64,000 nucleotides of DNA from Sphingomonas sp. Leaf208 (GTDB lineage: Bacteria > Pseudomonadota > Alphaproteobacteria > Sphingomonadales > Sphingomonadaceae). This document shows, piece after piece, positions 18,927-26,941 of this stretch (position 1 is the first letter of the stretch; the number at the start of each line of letters is the position of its first letter). The translations under genes and the position numbers were made by a program. The stretch is taken from the NCBI RefSeq assembly GCF_001421415.1, contig NZ_LMKH01000034.1, forward strand, positions 186,001 through 250,000, given 5' to 3'. The notes beneath the pieces were generated by a model, which worked only from the letters and a program-made list of their open reading frames with translations, was not told the origin of the DNA and searched no databases.

Positions 18927-19050
18927 ATCCTCCCCCGCCAGGGGGAGGTGGCTGGCGCTTGCCAGACGGAGGGGGAGGCATGCGAAACGCGCGTTCCGTG
19001 TCCTCCCCCTCCGTCACCTTCGGCGACACCTCCCCCTTGCGGGGGAGGAT
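18927..19050. repeat. Palindromic repeat, family B (CCTCCCCCGCCAGGGGGAGG type)
   Basis: Arms ATCCTCCCCCGCCAGGGGGA and CCCCCTTGCGGGGGAGGAT, each themselves palindromic, flank an inner inverted repeat of GACGGAGGGGGAGG. Other copies: 36997-37119, 53439-53562 and 62081-62206. Confidence 0.85.
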
Positions 19051-19097
19051 TGAATGACCGTCGCGCATGGCATTCCGCGTCCGCTAGACTAAACCTC

Positions 19098-19150
19098 GTT
19101 CACCCGCGAAGGCGGGTGCCCAGACTGGATCCCCGCCTCCGCGGGGAAAC
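19098..19150. repeat. Palindromic repeat, family E
   Basis: GTTCACCCGCGAAGGCGGGT with CCCAGACTGG and the facing arm CCCCGCCTCCGCGGGGAAAC. It sits 13 bp before the aroE start. Other copies: 29877-29932, 32270-32323, 52458-52535 and 59067-59142. Confidence 0.75.
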
Positions 19151-19162
19151 ACGGAGCCTTGA

Positions 19163-19975
19163 ATGACCCGTCCCTATGCAGAAGTGATCGGCGATCCGAT
19201 CGCACAGTCGAAATCGCCTTTGATCCACAGCTTCTGGCTAGACGCGCTCGGGATCGACGCGGAATACCGCCACAAGCTCGTGACCGCCGAAGACCTCCCC
19301 GCCTATTTCGCCGAACGCAAAGCCGACCCCGCCTGGCGCGGGTGCAACATCACGATGCCGCACAAGATCGCCGCGCTCGACCACGTCTCCGATCCCGGCA
19401 ACGTCTGCGGGACGATCGGCGCGATCAACACCGTGTTCCGCAACCAGGCGGGCGACTGCATCGGCACCAATACCGACGCCGCCGGTTTCTGGGCACCGAT
19501 CGACGATCTCGACATCGCCGGCCAGCCCGTCACGGTGATCGGCGCCGGCGGTGCAGCGCGCGCAATCCTGTTCGCATTGTCGCGGATGGGTGTCGGCCCC
19601 GTCACCATCCTCAACCGCAATCCGCTCAAGGGCGCGGCTTTGCTGTCGACGTTCGGCCTCAAAGGTCAGGCGCTCCCGATCGGCCCCGCCGCCCCGCCCT
19701 CGCGACTGCTCGTCAACGCCAGCGTGCTTGGCATGGCCGGTCAGCCACCGCTCGACATCGATCTCGGCGCGCTCGAACCGGACTCGCTCGTCTACGACAT
19801 CGTCTACTCGCCGCTCGAAACCGGTCTCCTGAAAGCGGCGCGCGCGCGCGATCTCGAAACCGTCGATGGCCTGGAGATGCTGATCGGCCAAGCGGCGGTA
19901 GCGTTCGAGATATTGTTCCACGTGGAACCACCCCGTGATCGCGACGACGAACTCCGCGCTCTGCTGACAAAATGA
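19163..19975 (+). CDS. aroE: Shikimate dehydrogenase
   Basis: 270 residues. Substrate-binding motif QSKSPLIH (15-22), catalytic Lys68 in NITMPHK, Asp105 in GTNTDAAGF, and NADP-binding GAGGAARA at 127-134. It reduces 3-dehydroshikimate to shikimate with NADPH. Complete and of typical length. The codons LFHVEP near the C-terminus overlap the third parS-like site. The TGA overlaps the coaE ATG. Confidence 0.95.
   Translation: MTRPYAEVIGDPIAQSKSPLIHSFWLDALGIDAEYRHKLVTAEDLPAYFAERKADPAWRGCNITMPHKIAALDHVSDPGNVCGTIGAINTVFRNQAGDCIGTNTDAAGFWAPIDDLDIAGQPVTVIGAGGAARAILFALSRMGVGPVTILNRNPLKGAALLSTFGLKGQALPIGPAAPPSRLLVNASVLGMAGQPPLDIDLGALEPDSLVYDIVYSPLETGLLKAARARDLETVDGLEMLIGQAAVAFEILFHVEPPRDRDDELRALLTK
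19914..19929. promoter_or_regulatory. parS: parS-like centromere site 3 (inside aroE)
   Basis: TGTTCCACGTGGAACC matches the two perfect copies at 15 of 16 positions. It is about 2.5 kb from the proposed oriC, on the opposite side from parAB, and is tolerated within aroE codons. Confidence 0.7.
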
Positions 19976-20547
19976 TCATCGCCCTCACCGGCTCGATCGG
20001 CATGGGCAAGTCGGCCGTCGCCGCGATGTTCGCCGACGAGACCGTCCCCGTGTTCGACGCCGACGCCACCGTCCACCGACTGCAAGGCATCGGAGGGCGA
20101 CTCGTCCCCGCGATCGAAACCGCTTTCCCCGGTATCACCGCTAACGGCGCAGTCGACCGCGCGAAACTCGGGGCGGCGGTCTTTGGCGACGACGCCGCGA
20201 TCAAGCGGCTCGAAGCGATCGTCCACCCCGCGGTCGGCGAAGAGCGCGCCGCCTTCCTCGCCCAGCACGCCGGCAAGCGAGTCGTCTTCGACGTCCCCCT
20301 GCTGTTCGAGACCGGCAGCGACCGCAACGTCGACGTGATCGTCGTCGTCTCCGCCGCCCCCGATGTCCAGCGCGCCCGCGTCCTCGCCCGCCCGGGCATG
20401 ACCGCGGAGAAGTTCGCCGCGATCCTCGCGCGCCAGACCCCCGACGCCGAAAAACGCGCCCGTGCGGATCACGTCATCAACACCGACACCAGCTTCGACG
20501 CAACCCGCGCGCAAGTCCGGGCGGTGCTTGCATCCTTGGAAATCTGA
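19972..20547 (+). CDS. coaE: Dephospho-CoA kinase
   Basis: 191 residues, ATG overlapping the aroE stop. The P-loop GSIGMGKS (8-15), the DADATVHRL acidic motif and [11 protein letters not shown] are typical. It phosphorylates dephospho-CoA in the last step of CoA synthesis. It is followed after 15 bp by dnaQ; the order maf-aroE-coaE-dnaQ is the same as beside the Caulobacter origin. Confidence 0.95.
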   Translation: MIIALTGSIGMGKSAVAAMFADETVPVFDADATVHRLQGIGGRLVPAIETAFPGITANGAVDRAKLGAAVFGDDAAIKRLEAIVHPAVGEERAAFLAQHAGKRVVFDVPLLFETGSDRNVDVIVVVSAAPDVQRARVLARPGMTAEKFAAILARQTPDAEKRARADHVINTDTSFDATRAQVRAVLASLEI

Positions 20548-20562
20548 GCCGATACCATCGGG

Positions 20563-21255
20563 ATGCGGGAGATCGTCTTCGATACCGAAACCACCGGCCT
20601 CAGTTTTTCCGGCGGCGACCGCATGGTCGAAATCGGCTGCGTCGAGATGCTCAACCGGGTCGAGACCGGCCGCACCTTCCACGCCTATTACCATCCCGAA
20701 CGCGACATGCCGGTCGAGGCGTTCAACGTCCACGGGCTGAGCGCGCAGTTCCTCTCCGACAAGCCGAAGTTCGCCGACGCGGTCGAGGATTTGCTCGAAT
20801 TCGTCGGCGACGCGCCGATGATCGCGCACAATGCCGGCTTCGACTTCTCGTTCCTCAACGGCGAACTGACCAAGTGCGGCCGCCAGATCGTCCACATGAA
20901 GCGGATGGTCGACACGCTGCAGATCGCGCGCAGCCGTCACCCCGGCGCCAAGCATTCGCTCGACGCACTCTGCTCGCGGTTTGGAATCGATCGCAGCCAC
21001 CGCGTCCTGCACGGCGCGCTGCTCGACGCGCAGTTGTTGGCGCAAGTTTACGTCGAGCTGATGGGCGGTCGCCAGATCGGTCTCGGCCTGCTGAGCGATA
21101 CCGGCAGCGCCGCCGCGGCTCCGATCGTCGCACAGGCGCCTCGGGTCGTTCGCCCTGCCCGCGTTTTCGCGGTGAGCGAGGGAGACCTTGCGGCCCATGC
21201 TGCGTTTATGAAGGGGATCAAGGATCCGATCTGGGGGGCCGTGGCGTCCGGATGA
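20563..21255 (+). CDS. dnaQ: DNA polymerase III epsilon subunit (3'-5' proofreading exonuclease)
   Basis: 230 residues. DEDDh exonuclease: FDTETTGL supplies Asp7 and Glu9, HNAGFDFSFL the third Asp, and HGALLDAQLLAQVY the His and last Asp. The C-terminal tail is proline/alanine-rich and reaches the polymerase-binding segment. It proofreads for the replicative polymerase. Complete; the stop is about 60 bp before hpf. Confidence 0.95.
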   Translation: MREIVFDTETTGLSFSGGDRMVEIGCVEMLNRVETGRTFHAYYHPERDMPVEAFNVHGLSAQFLSDKPKFADAVEDLLEFVGDAPMIAHNAGFDFSFLNGELTKCGRQIVHMKRMVDTLQIARSRHPGAKHSLDALCSRFGIDRSHRVLHGALLDAQLLAQVYVELMGGRQIGLGLLSDTGSAAAAPIVAQAPRVVRPARVFAVSEGDLAAHAAFMKGIKDPIWGAVASG

Positions 21256-21316
21256 CGCTGGCAGGGTGGAGCCAATAGGACCGCCCGAAGACTGTAACGC
21301 CGACAAGGAGACGACA

Positions 21317-21916
21317 ATGGATATCCGGATTTCTGGTCATCAGGTTGACACTGGCGAAGCACTCAACAGCCACGTGGAAGACCGACTCCAGGGTATCGCC
21401 GACAAGTATTTCTCGCGCGCCATCTCGGCGGAAGTCACGTTCGGCAAGGGCCCGCACGACGCCGGTTTCAAATGCGACATCGTCTCGCACGTGATGAAGG
21501 GCCTCGTGATCAAGGGGCACGGCGACGCCTATGACGCGCGCGCCGCGTTCGATGCCGCCGCCGCCAAGATCGAGACCCAGCTCCGCCGCTACATGCGCCG
21601 CCTGAAGGATCGACATGCCGGCGAAGCGGTCGCGATCGCCGAGAGCAACGGCTACGACAATGCCGGCTACACGCTGTTCCAGGAAAGCATCGAGGAAGAC
21701 GATGTCGCGGACGCACCGCTGATCATCGCCGAAACGCGTGTCGATATCCCCGAGGCCAGCGTGTCCGACGCGGTGATGATGCTCGATCTGCGCAACACCG
21801 CCGCGTTGCTGTTCATGAATGCGGGCACCGGCGCGCACAACATGGTCTATCGTCGCGGCGATGGCACGATCGGCTGGGTCGAGCCACAGCGAGCAGCGGC
21901 CACCCCGGCCCAATAA
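21317..21916 (+). CDS. hpf: Ribosome hibernation-promoting factor, long form
   Basis: 199 residues from ATG 21317 (AAGGAG 7 bp upstream). The N-terminal S30AE/YfiA domain (MDIRISGHQVDTGEALNSHV) is followed by a linker and the C-terminal dimerisation domain (SDAVMMLDLRNTAALLFMNA, GWVEP). Long HPF dimerises 70S ribosomes into inactive 100S particles during starvation. The gene is followed by a terminator and then ptsN, a common pairing. Confidence 0.93.
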   Translation: MDIRISGHQVDTGEALNSHVEDRLQGIADKYFSRAISAEVTFGKGPHDAGFKCDIVSHVMKGLVIKGHGDAYDARAAFDAAAAKIETQLRRYMRRLKDRHAGEAVAIAESNGYDNAGYTLFQESIEEDDVADAPLIIAETRVDIPEASVSDAVMMLDLRNTAALLFMNAGTGAHNMVYRRGDGTIGWVEPQRAAATPAQ

Positions 21917-21928
21917 ATAAGGGTCCAT

Positions 21929-21957
21929 AAAGGCGCGGGTCTCAAGGCCGCGCCTTT
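21929..21957 (+). terminator. Hairpin after hpf
   Basis: A 10-bp perfect stem AAAGGCGCGG / CCGCGCCTTT with a 9-nt loop, 13 bp after the hpf stop. The T-run is only three bases, so it may be partly a processing site. Confidence 0.65.
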
Positions 21958-22017
21958 ACGCCCCCGCGCAACCCGCTAAGGCGGACGCGCGCGGGGGCGC
22001 TTGAGACATTGAACACA

Positions 22018-22485
22018 ATGACCGATTTTAGTGACATGCTGCGTCCCGACGCAGTGCAGACGGGCGTGATCGCCAAAAACAAGAAGGCAGTGTTCCAGCA
22101 TCTCGCCACGGTTGCGTCTGAGATACTCGATGCAGACCCCAAGATGATCGCCGACCGGCTGGCTGCGCGCGAGAAACTCGGCTCGACCGGGTTCGGCGGC
22201 GGCGTCGCGATCCCGCACGCCAAGCTCGAAGGGCTCGCGCAGGTAACCGGCGTCTTCGCGCGCCTGACAGAGCCGGTCGACTTCCAGGCGGTCGACGATC
22301 TCCCCGTCGATCTCGTCTTCATGCTGCTCTCCCCCACCGATGCCGGCGCGGTCCACCTGAAGGCGCTCGCGCGCGTCTCGCGACGCCTGCGCGACAAGGC
22401 GTTCCTCGAGAAACTGCGCGGCGGCGGTTCGCCCGACGCGGTCTACGCGCTGTTCACCGCCGACGAGGTCCGCGATGCAGCCTGA
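22018..22485 (+). CDS. ptsN: Nitrogen-regulatory PTS EIIA protein PtsN
   Basis: 155 residues from ATG 22018; a TTG nine bases upstream is possible but no clear ribosome binding site separates them. The phosphorylated histidine is His67 in VAIPHAKL. EIIA(Ntr) accepts phosphate from NPr and regulates potassium transport and nitrogen/carbon responses in proteobacteria. No transporter EIIBC genes are near, as expected for PTS(Ntr). Its end overlaps the next gene by 11 bp. Confidence 0.92.
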   Translation: MTDFSDMLRPDAVQTGVIAKNKKAVFQHLATVASEILDADPKMIADRLAAREKLGSTGFGGGVAIPHAKLEGLAQVTGVFARLTEPVDFQAVDDLPVDLVFMLLSPTDAGAVHLKALARVSRRLRDKAFLEKLRGGGSPDAVYALFTADEVRDAA

Positions 22486-22960
22486 GTCGGCTCCCAGTTC
22501 GGCCCCAAACACAGCCGGCGCAGACGCACATTTCCGCGCACTGGGGTCGCTCTACGCGCAAGCCCCGATCAACCGCTTCTTCGACTCCTCGCTGGAAATT
22601 CCCGAAGCCGGCGTCGCACGCATCCATTTCACGATCGACGAGCGCCACTACCATGCCGGCGGCGCCGCGCACGGCACCAGCTATTTCAAGATGCTCGACG
22701 ACGCCGCGTTCTATGCCTGCAACAGTCTGGTCACCGACCGCTTCCTGCTCACCACGGCCTTCAATCTCCTCCTCACACGCCCGCTGAAGATCGGCCCCGT
22801 GATCGCCGAAGGACGTTGGATCAGCGGCAAGCGACGCGTCTTCGTCGCGGACGCCCGGCTGATCGACGCCGACGGCGAAGAAGCGGCAAGAGGCACCGGC
22901 ACGTTCATGCGCTCGCGGATCGCGCTCGCCGGCCTCCCAGGATACCGCAGCGCAGCATGA
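22475..22960 (+). CDS. PaaI-family hotdog thioesterase
   Basis: 161 residues; starts inside the 3' end of ptsN and ends overlapping the next ATG. The segment ERHYHAGGAAHGTSYFKMLDDAAF resembles the hotdog core helix and active-site region of acyl-CoA thioesterases, though the Asn/Asp pattern is degenerate. Substrate unknown. The tight overlap on both sides places it in the ptsN-thioesterase-DUF1491 operon. Confidence 0.75.
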   Translation: MQPESAPSSAPNTAGADAHFRALGSLYAQAPINRFFDSSLEIPEAGVARIHFTIDERHYHAGGAAHGTSYFKMLDDAAFYACNSLVTDRFLLTTAFNLLLTRPLKIGPVIAEGRWISGKRRVFVADARLIDADGEEAARGTGTFMRSRIALAGLPGYRSAA

Positions 22961-23283
22961 GCGGTCGTCTCCCCAGCGGCGTGCTCGTCAGCGCCCTGCT
23001 GCGGCGCGTCAACGACGCCGGCGGCTTCGGTGCGGTAATGGCGAAAGGCGACCCCCAAGGCGGCGCGATCCTGGTCATCGCGGTCGACAAAGGCGCCCCT
23101 CCCCGCCTCCTGGAACGCGGCATCGGACCCGACGGACGGACCGCGCTGATCGACTCCACCCCGCTCGAAGATCTCGACGGATATTGGCGTCGCCGCCGCG
23201 CAAGCGACCCGGATCTCTGGGTAATCGAGGTGGACATCGCAGCGGCGGAACGGTTCGCCGCTGAAACGATCCTCGACGATTGA
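22957..23283 (+). CDS. DUF1491-family protein
   Basis: 108 residues, ATG overlapping the thioesterase stop. MSGRLPSGVLVSALLRRVND, GGFGAVMAKGDPQGG and the WVIEVD segment match the small DUF1491 family restricted mainly to alphaproteobacteria. Function unknown. No membrane segment or signal. The upstream in-frame extension lies over the thioesterase gene and is not used. Confidence 0.75.
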   Translation: MSGRLPSGVLVSALLRRVNDAGGFGAVMAKGDPQGGAILVIAVDKGAPPRLLERGIGPDGRTALIDSTPLEDLDGYWRRRRASDPDLWVIEVDIAAAERFAAETILDD

Positions 23284-23436
23284 CTCGAAAGCCCCCCCAA
23301 TAGAGGGGAATTGCAACATTGATTGGCGTTGTGCTGGGACGGGTGCGATCCGGATCAGTTACGCAGTCGGGGGGATGCCTGGACGATCGGCTCGTACGAT
23401 TGCTTCCGCGGTCCAACCGCATCTGAATAAGTTTGA

Positions 23437-24096
23437 ATGACGATTCTTCAGCGGGCTGCGACGATCGCGGTCATGACGTTTTCTCTCGCCGGCCTGGTCG
23501 GCAACAGCGCTCCCGGTCAGGCAACCGGTATCGATCGCTCGACCACTAATCTCACTGCTCTCGCCAATCTAAACGCGCTCTCGCCGCAGAATGTTCCGCA
23601 GATCGCTCCAGTTGCCACCGCCGTCGCACCCGTCGAGACGAACGCCGAGAACACCGCAGTTAGCCCTGCCGTCGCAGAAGCCGAAGAATTCGACACGCTC
23701 GCCCAGGCCGTTGCCGCGCAGGATAGCGCCGCCGCCGACGAAGCGCTCCAGTGCCTTGCCGGCGCGATCTACTTCGAATCCAAGGGTGAGCCGCTGACGG
23801 GCCAGCTCGCCGTCGCCGAAGTCATCATCAACCGCGCCAAGTCGGGTCGCTTCCCCGCCAACGTCTGTGCCGTCGTCAAGCAGCGCGGCCAGTTCAGCTT
23901 CGTCCGCGGTGGCCAGATCCCCAACATCAACGCCGGCACCGCTTACCGCACCGCGATCGCGGTCGCCAAGGTCGCGCTCGCTGACGCGTGGAACAGCCCG
24001 GCCGACAAGGCGCTCTACTTCAACACCCCCGATCGCCGCCCCAGCGTCCGCGCGATCAAGGTCGCCTCGATCGGCAACCACATCTTCTATCGCTGA
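23437..24096 (+). CDS. SleB-type cell-wall hydrolase (Hydrolase_2)
   Basis: 219 residues. An N-terminal hydrophobic signal (about 1-28) is followed by a Pro/Ala/Glu-rich linker and a C-terminal domain from about residue 103. In that domain ECLAGAIYFESKGEP-like residues (CLAGAIYFESKGEP) carry the catalytic Glu, with INRAKSGRFP and QFSF following. These enzymes cleave peptidoglycan glycan strands. The single-domain, secreted form is common in sphingomonads, probably for wall remodelling rather than spore germination. A strong terminator follows. Confidence 0.85.
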   Translation: MTILQRAATIAVMTFSLAGLVGNSAPGQATGIDRSTTNLTALANLNALSPQNVPQIAPVATAVAPVETNAENTAVSPAVAEAEEFDTLAQAVAAQDSAAADEALQCLAGAIYFESKGEPLTGQLAVAEVIINRAKSGRFPANVCAVVKQRGQFSFVRGGQIPNINAGTAYRTAIAVAKVALADAWNSPADKALYFNTPDRRPSVRAIKVASIGNHIFYR

Positions 24097-24123
24097 TATC
24101 CCCCGGATATCGCTGAAGTCCGA

Positions 24124-24155
24124 CCCCGTCCCGCACCCAGCGGGGCGGGGTTTTT
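24124..24155 (+). terminator. Intrinsic terminator
   Basis: GC-rich inverted repeat CCCCGTCCCGC / GCGGGGCGGGG followed by TTTTT. It ends the cell-wall hydrolase transcript, between this gene and the convergent asmA-like gene. Confidence 0.85.
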
Positions 24156-24176
24156 CATATCCGCTGACGTTTCAGC

Positions 24177-26033
24177 CTACCGCAGCACTCGTGCCGCCAA
24201 CTCCGAACAATCCGCATCTCTAGCCGTCGGTCCCTGCTTGCCCGTGATCGCCCGGCCGATCGCCTTGAAGATATTCCCCACCGATTTCACCTCCGGCGGG
24301 ATCGTCACGTGCGGCTGCTGGATCGTCCCGGTCATGTACGCCGATCCCGGCAACTGCAGCAGCGCATGTTGCTTCGGCGCGCCGCTCAGCCGAATGTCGA
24401 CCGCCTCGGCGGGAAACACCACGCTCCCCTGCCCGCGCAACTGGCTGGCGGTGGTATCGACGATCATCGGATCGACGCGCCCTCGCCCCCGCGTCACGTC
24501 GAGTTTCACCACCACGCAACGCAGCCCCGCGCGCTCGCCATCTTTCGCCAGCAACGCGCGCGCCGCATCGAACCCCAGCGCCGCGGCGATCCCCTGCGGC
24601 AACTGCCCGTCCCGCGCGACGAACCCGATGCTGCCATCGGCGTTCCCGACCGCAGCCCGGATCGTCTCGCCCGGCCCCGTCAGCCGCACCCGTGCGCTCA
24701 CGTTCCCGCTGAAGTCGCCGCGCCCGCCTGCCAGCGCCTGCACGCTGCTACCCCGCAACCGCAGGTCGATCGCGACGGTCGGCGTCTTGCGATCGCCCCG
24801 CTGGTCGACCGTGACCTTGCCGGTAACGGTCCCCTGCGGCAGCCTCGCGACGAGCCGGTCCAGCGTCAATAGCTGGTGATCTATCGCGATCGTCCCCTTG
24901 GCGGAGACGATCGGCGACTTGCCCTTCGCTGCGACGATATGCTGGATGCGGAACCCGAACTCAGCGTCGGTGCTGTCGATCTTGCCGATGTCGATCCGCG
25001 TATTCGGCACCAGCCTCGGCCCGATCGCCCGCTCCAGCGCGGCGCCCTTGGCCTGCGCCTCGTCCGACGACAGGTCCGCGAAGTCGAACTGGCGCGAGAC
25101 GATGTCGCCGTTCACCTTGCTCCGCCCGTGCCGCTTGTCGACCGTCACATGTCCTGCGAAATCCGACCGCCCGACCACGCCCTTCAACTGCGTGATGGTC
25201 CATTTCGGCGCATCGTGGCGGACGTGCGCGCTGAACGACACCGGCTGCGTCCGGAACAGCCCCGCCTCGATCACCGCGTCGATCAGCTTCAGGTCGGTCG
25301 CGCGCGCCGTCACGTCGAGCGTCATCGCATCGGTATCGAGCGGCCGGTCCATCACGCCCTTTGCCGAGATCGACAGTCTGTCCCCGTCGATCGACGCGGT
25401 GAACGGCCACGGCTTGCCCTGCGATCGCTCGATCGACGGCCCCGAGACGGCGATCCGCACCGCCGCACCGCGCACGGTGCCGGTGCCGTTCGCACGGATG
25501 CCCGTAACCGGATCGGACGAGAATTGCGCGGTGACCTGCCGCCCCTGCTTGGCATCGCGGTAGGAGACCACGCTGTCGCGGATGACGAGCCCCTGCAGGT
25601 CGTTCGAACTTCCGCCGCTCTTGGCCTTGCCCGGCCGATCCCAGTTGGTCCGCCCCTGCTTGTCCCGGACCAGCGCCAGGTACAGCCCGGACGCCTTCAC
25701 GTCGCGCGGGCCGAACCCGCCCTTCAACAGCGACAGCGCGGAGAAGGTCGCCTCCGCCTCGCGCAACCGCACGAAATCGCCGCTACCGGCCCACGCCGCC
25801 TGCGGAATACGGACCTGCGTGATGCGGATCGTCGGCGAGAAACCGAACCCGTCGACGCGCTCGATCCCGCCGATCGTCACCGGTCGCCCGAAACGCGCGG
25901 TCAACTGCCGCTCGATCACGCCTTTCAGCGATCCCCAGGGAAATACGGCGAGCCCGATTATGACCGTAGCCATCACGGCCACGACGACGATGCCGGTGAC
26001 TTTCACCCAGCGCTTGGCGACCCATCTTCTCAT
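24177..26033 (-). CDS. AsmA-family protein
   Basis: 618 residues. One N-terminal membrane helix (VTGIVVVAVMATVIIGLAVFPWG) then a long periplasmic region rich in beta strands: ARFGRPVTIGGIERVDG at the start and repeated GxxxxDLxxxG elements, ending in the AsmA C-terminal region with SGAPKQHALLQLPGSAYMTG. AsmA-like proteins are bridge-type lipid transport factors between the membranes. Alone on its strand, with 84 bp before the next gene upstream. Confidence 0.85.
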   Translation of the reverse strand: MRRWVAKRWVKVTGIVVVAVMATVIIGLAVFPWGSLKGVIERQLTARFGRPVTIGGIERVDGFGFSPTIRITQVRIPQAAWAGSGDFVRLREAEATFSALSLLKGGFGPRDVKASGLYLALVRDKQGRTNWDRPGKAKSGGSSNDLQGLVIRDSVVSYRDAKQGRQVTAQFSSDPVTGIRANGTGTVRGAAVRIAVSGPSIERSQGKPWPFTASIDGDRLSISAKGVMDRPLDTDAMTLDVTARATDLKLIDAVIEAGLFRTQPVSFSAHVRHDAPKWTITQLKGVVGRSDFAGHVTVDKRHGRSKVNGDIVSRQFDFADLSSDEAQAKGAALERAIGPRLVPNTRIDIGKIDSTDAEFGFRIQHIVAAKGKSPIVSAKGTIAIDHQLLTLDRLVARLPQGTVTGKVTVDQRGDRKTPTVAIDLRLRGSSVQALAGGRGDFSGNVSARVRLTGPGETIRAAVGNADGSIGFVARDGQLPQGIAAALGFDAARALLAKDGERAGLRCVVVKLDVTRGRGRVDPMIVDTTASQLRGQGSVVFPAEAVDIRLSGAPKQHALLQLPGSAYMTGTIQQPHVTIPPEVKSVGNIFKAIGRAITGKQGPTARDADCSELAARVLR

Positions 26034-26117
26034 CTACTGCGGCGACGCGTCGAAACGAGAAACGTTCCGCAAGCGTCAGGACCGCTGCCGCAGAATGACC
26101 GCGGCGCGTAGGGCTCG

Positions 26118-26516
26118 CTAGACCCGCACGCCCTTCGGCGCCAACCGGCGGATGTCGAGGACGTCGACCTGCGCGAGCATCACCGCGCCCAGCGCCTTGT
26201 CCCCGGTCTCGACCAATATCCCCTCGTGCGTCGCGCGCACCGTCCGCCACGATACCTCGCGCACTGTCAGGGTCTTGCCGATCCGCTTCACCGCAGCGAC
26301 ACGCCCGTCATCCGCGATCGCCAGCGCGCCCTGCCCGTCCGCTCCGACAACGGCACCAGCCACCGCAAACCCGCGAAGCTGTGCCTGCGCCGCGTCCGCC
26401 GCCTCTTCCGGTGTCTCGATCTTCACGACCCGCCGCATCCGTACGACCACCCAGGCCAGACCCGCGAGCAGCAGCACAACGACGGCCACGATGCCGCCGA
26501 CGATGGCAGGCGTCAT
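26118..26516 (-). CDS. Small membrane-anchored protein, unknown function
   Basis: 132 residues. One N-terminal membrane helix (IVGGIVAVVVLLLAGLAWVVV), a positive stop-transfer segment, then a soluble domain with an NfeD/OB-like alternation (VREVSWRTVRATHEGILVETGDKALG), about 70 residues. The family is not recognised. The ATG overlaps the stop of the DUF442 gene (26513-26516), so it is translated from the recQ transcript. Confidence 0.6.
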   Translation of the reverse strand: MTPAIVGGIVAVVVLLLAGLAWVVVRMRRVVKIETPEEAADAAQAQLRGFAVAGAVVGADGQGALAIADDGRVAAVKRIGKTLTVREVSWRTVRATHEGILVETGDKALGAVMLAQVDVLDIRRLAPKGVRV

Positions 26517-26941
26517 CGCGGCCCTGCGAGCGCGTCCAGCATCGGTCGGATTCCGCGCAGGTCATATCCGGCGTCCTCGGCCTGCGCGAGCAGCAGGTTC
26601 GGGTTCCGCCCCGCCTTCGCCGCCGCCAACGCCCACAAATTGCAGCTCCGCGTCCCCGATCGGCAATAGGCCAGCACGGGCCCGTCCGAATCCGTCAGCG
26701 CCTCCGTCATCGCGTCGATCTGTGGATGCGAGAACCCCGCATGCGTCACCGGAATCGAGACGTATTTCAGCCCGGCCGCTTCCACCGCGGCGCGGATCGC
26801 ATCACCCGAAGGCTGCCCCGCATCCTCGTCGTCGGGTCGGTTGTTGACGATCGTCTTGAACCCCGCCGCAGCGATTTCCGCGACTTGCTCGACCGCGATC
26901 TGTGGCGCGACCGAAATACTTTCGTTTATTTGCCGTATCAT
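26513..26941 (-). CDS. TIGR01244 / DUF442 phosphatase- or sulfurtransferase-like protein
   Basis: 142 residues. QINESISVAPQI at the start, FKTIVNNRPDDED and the P-loop CRSGTRS (Cys-x5-Arg) match the TIGR01244 family, a dual-specificity-phosphatase fold. In fusions with a metallo-beta-lactamase domain (Blh) the family takes part in sulfide handling, but this one stands alone. ATG overlaps the recQ stop and its stop overlaps the next gene. Confidence 0.8.
   Translation of the reverse strand: MIRQINESISVAPQIAVEQVAEIAAAGFKTIVNNRPDDEDAGQPSGDAIRAAVEAAGLKYVSIPVTHAGFSHPQIDAMTEALTDSDGPVLAYCRSGTRSCNLWALAAAKAGRNPNLLLAQAEDAGYDLRGIRPMLDALAGPR

Noticed and set aside
23284..23436. EcfG-type promoter before the cell-wall hydrolase gene (GGAAT ... 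CGTT)
   Set aside because: The spacer is 15 bp and the -35 element differs from the consensus, so the match is too weak to list.
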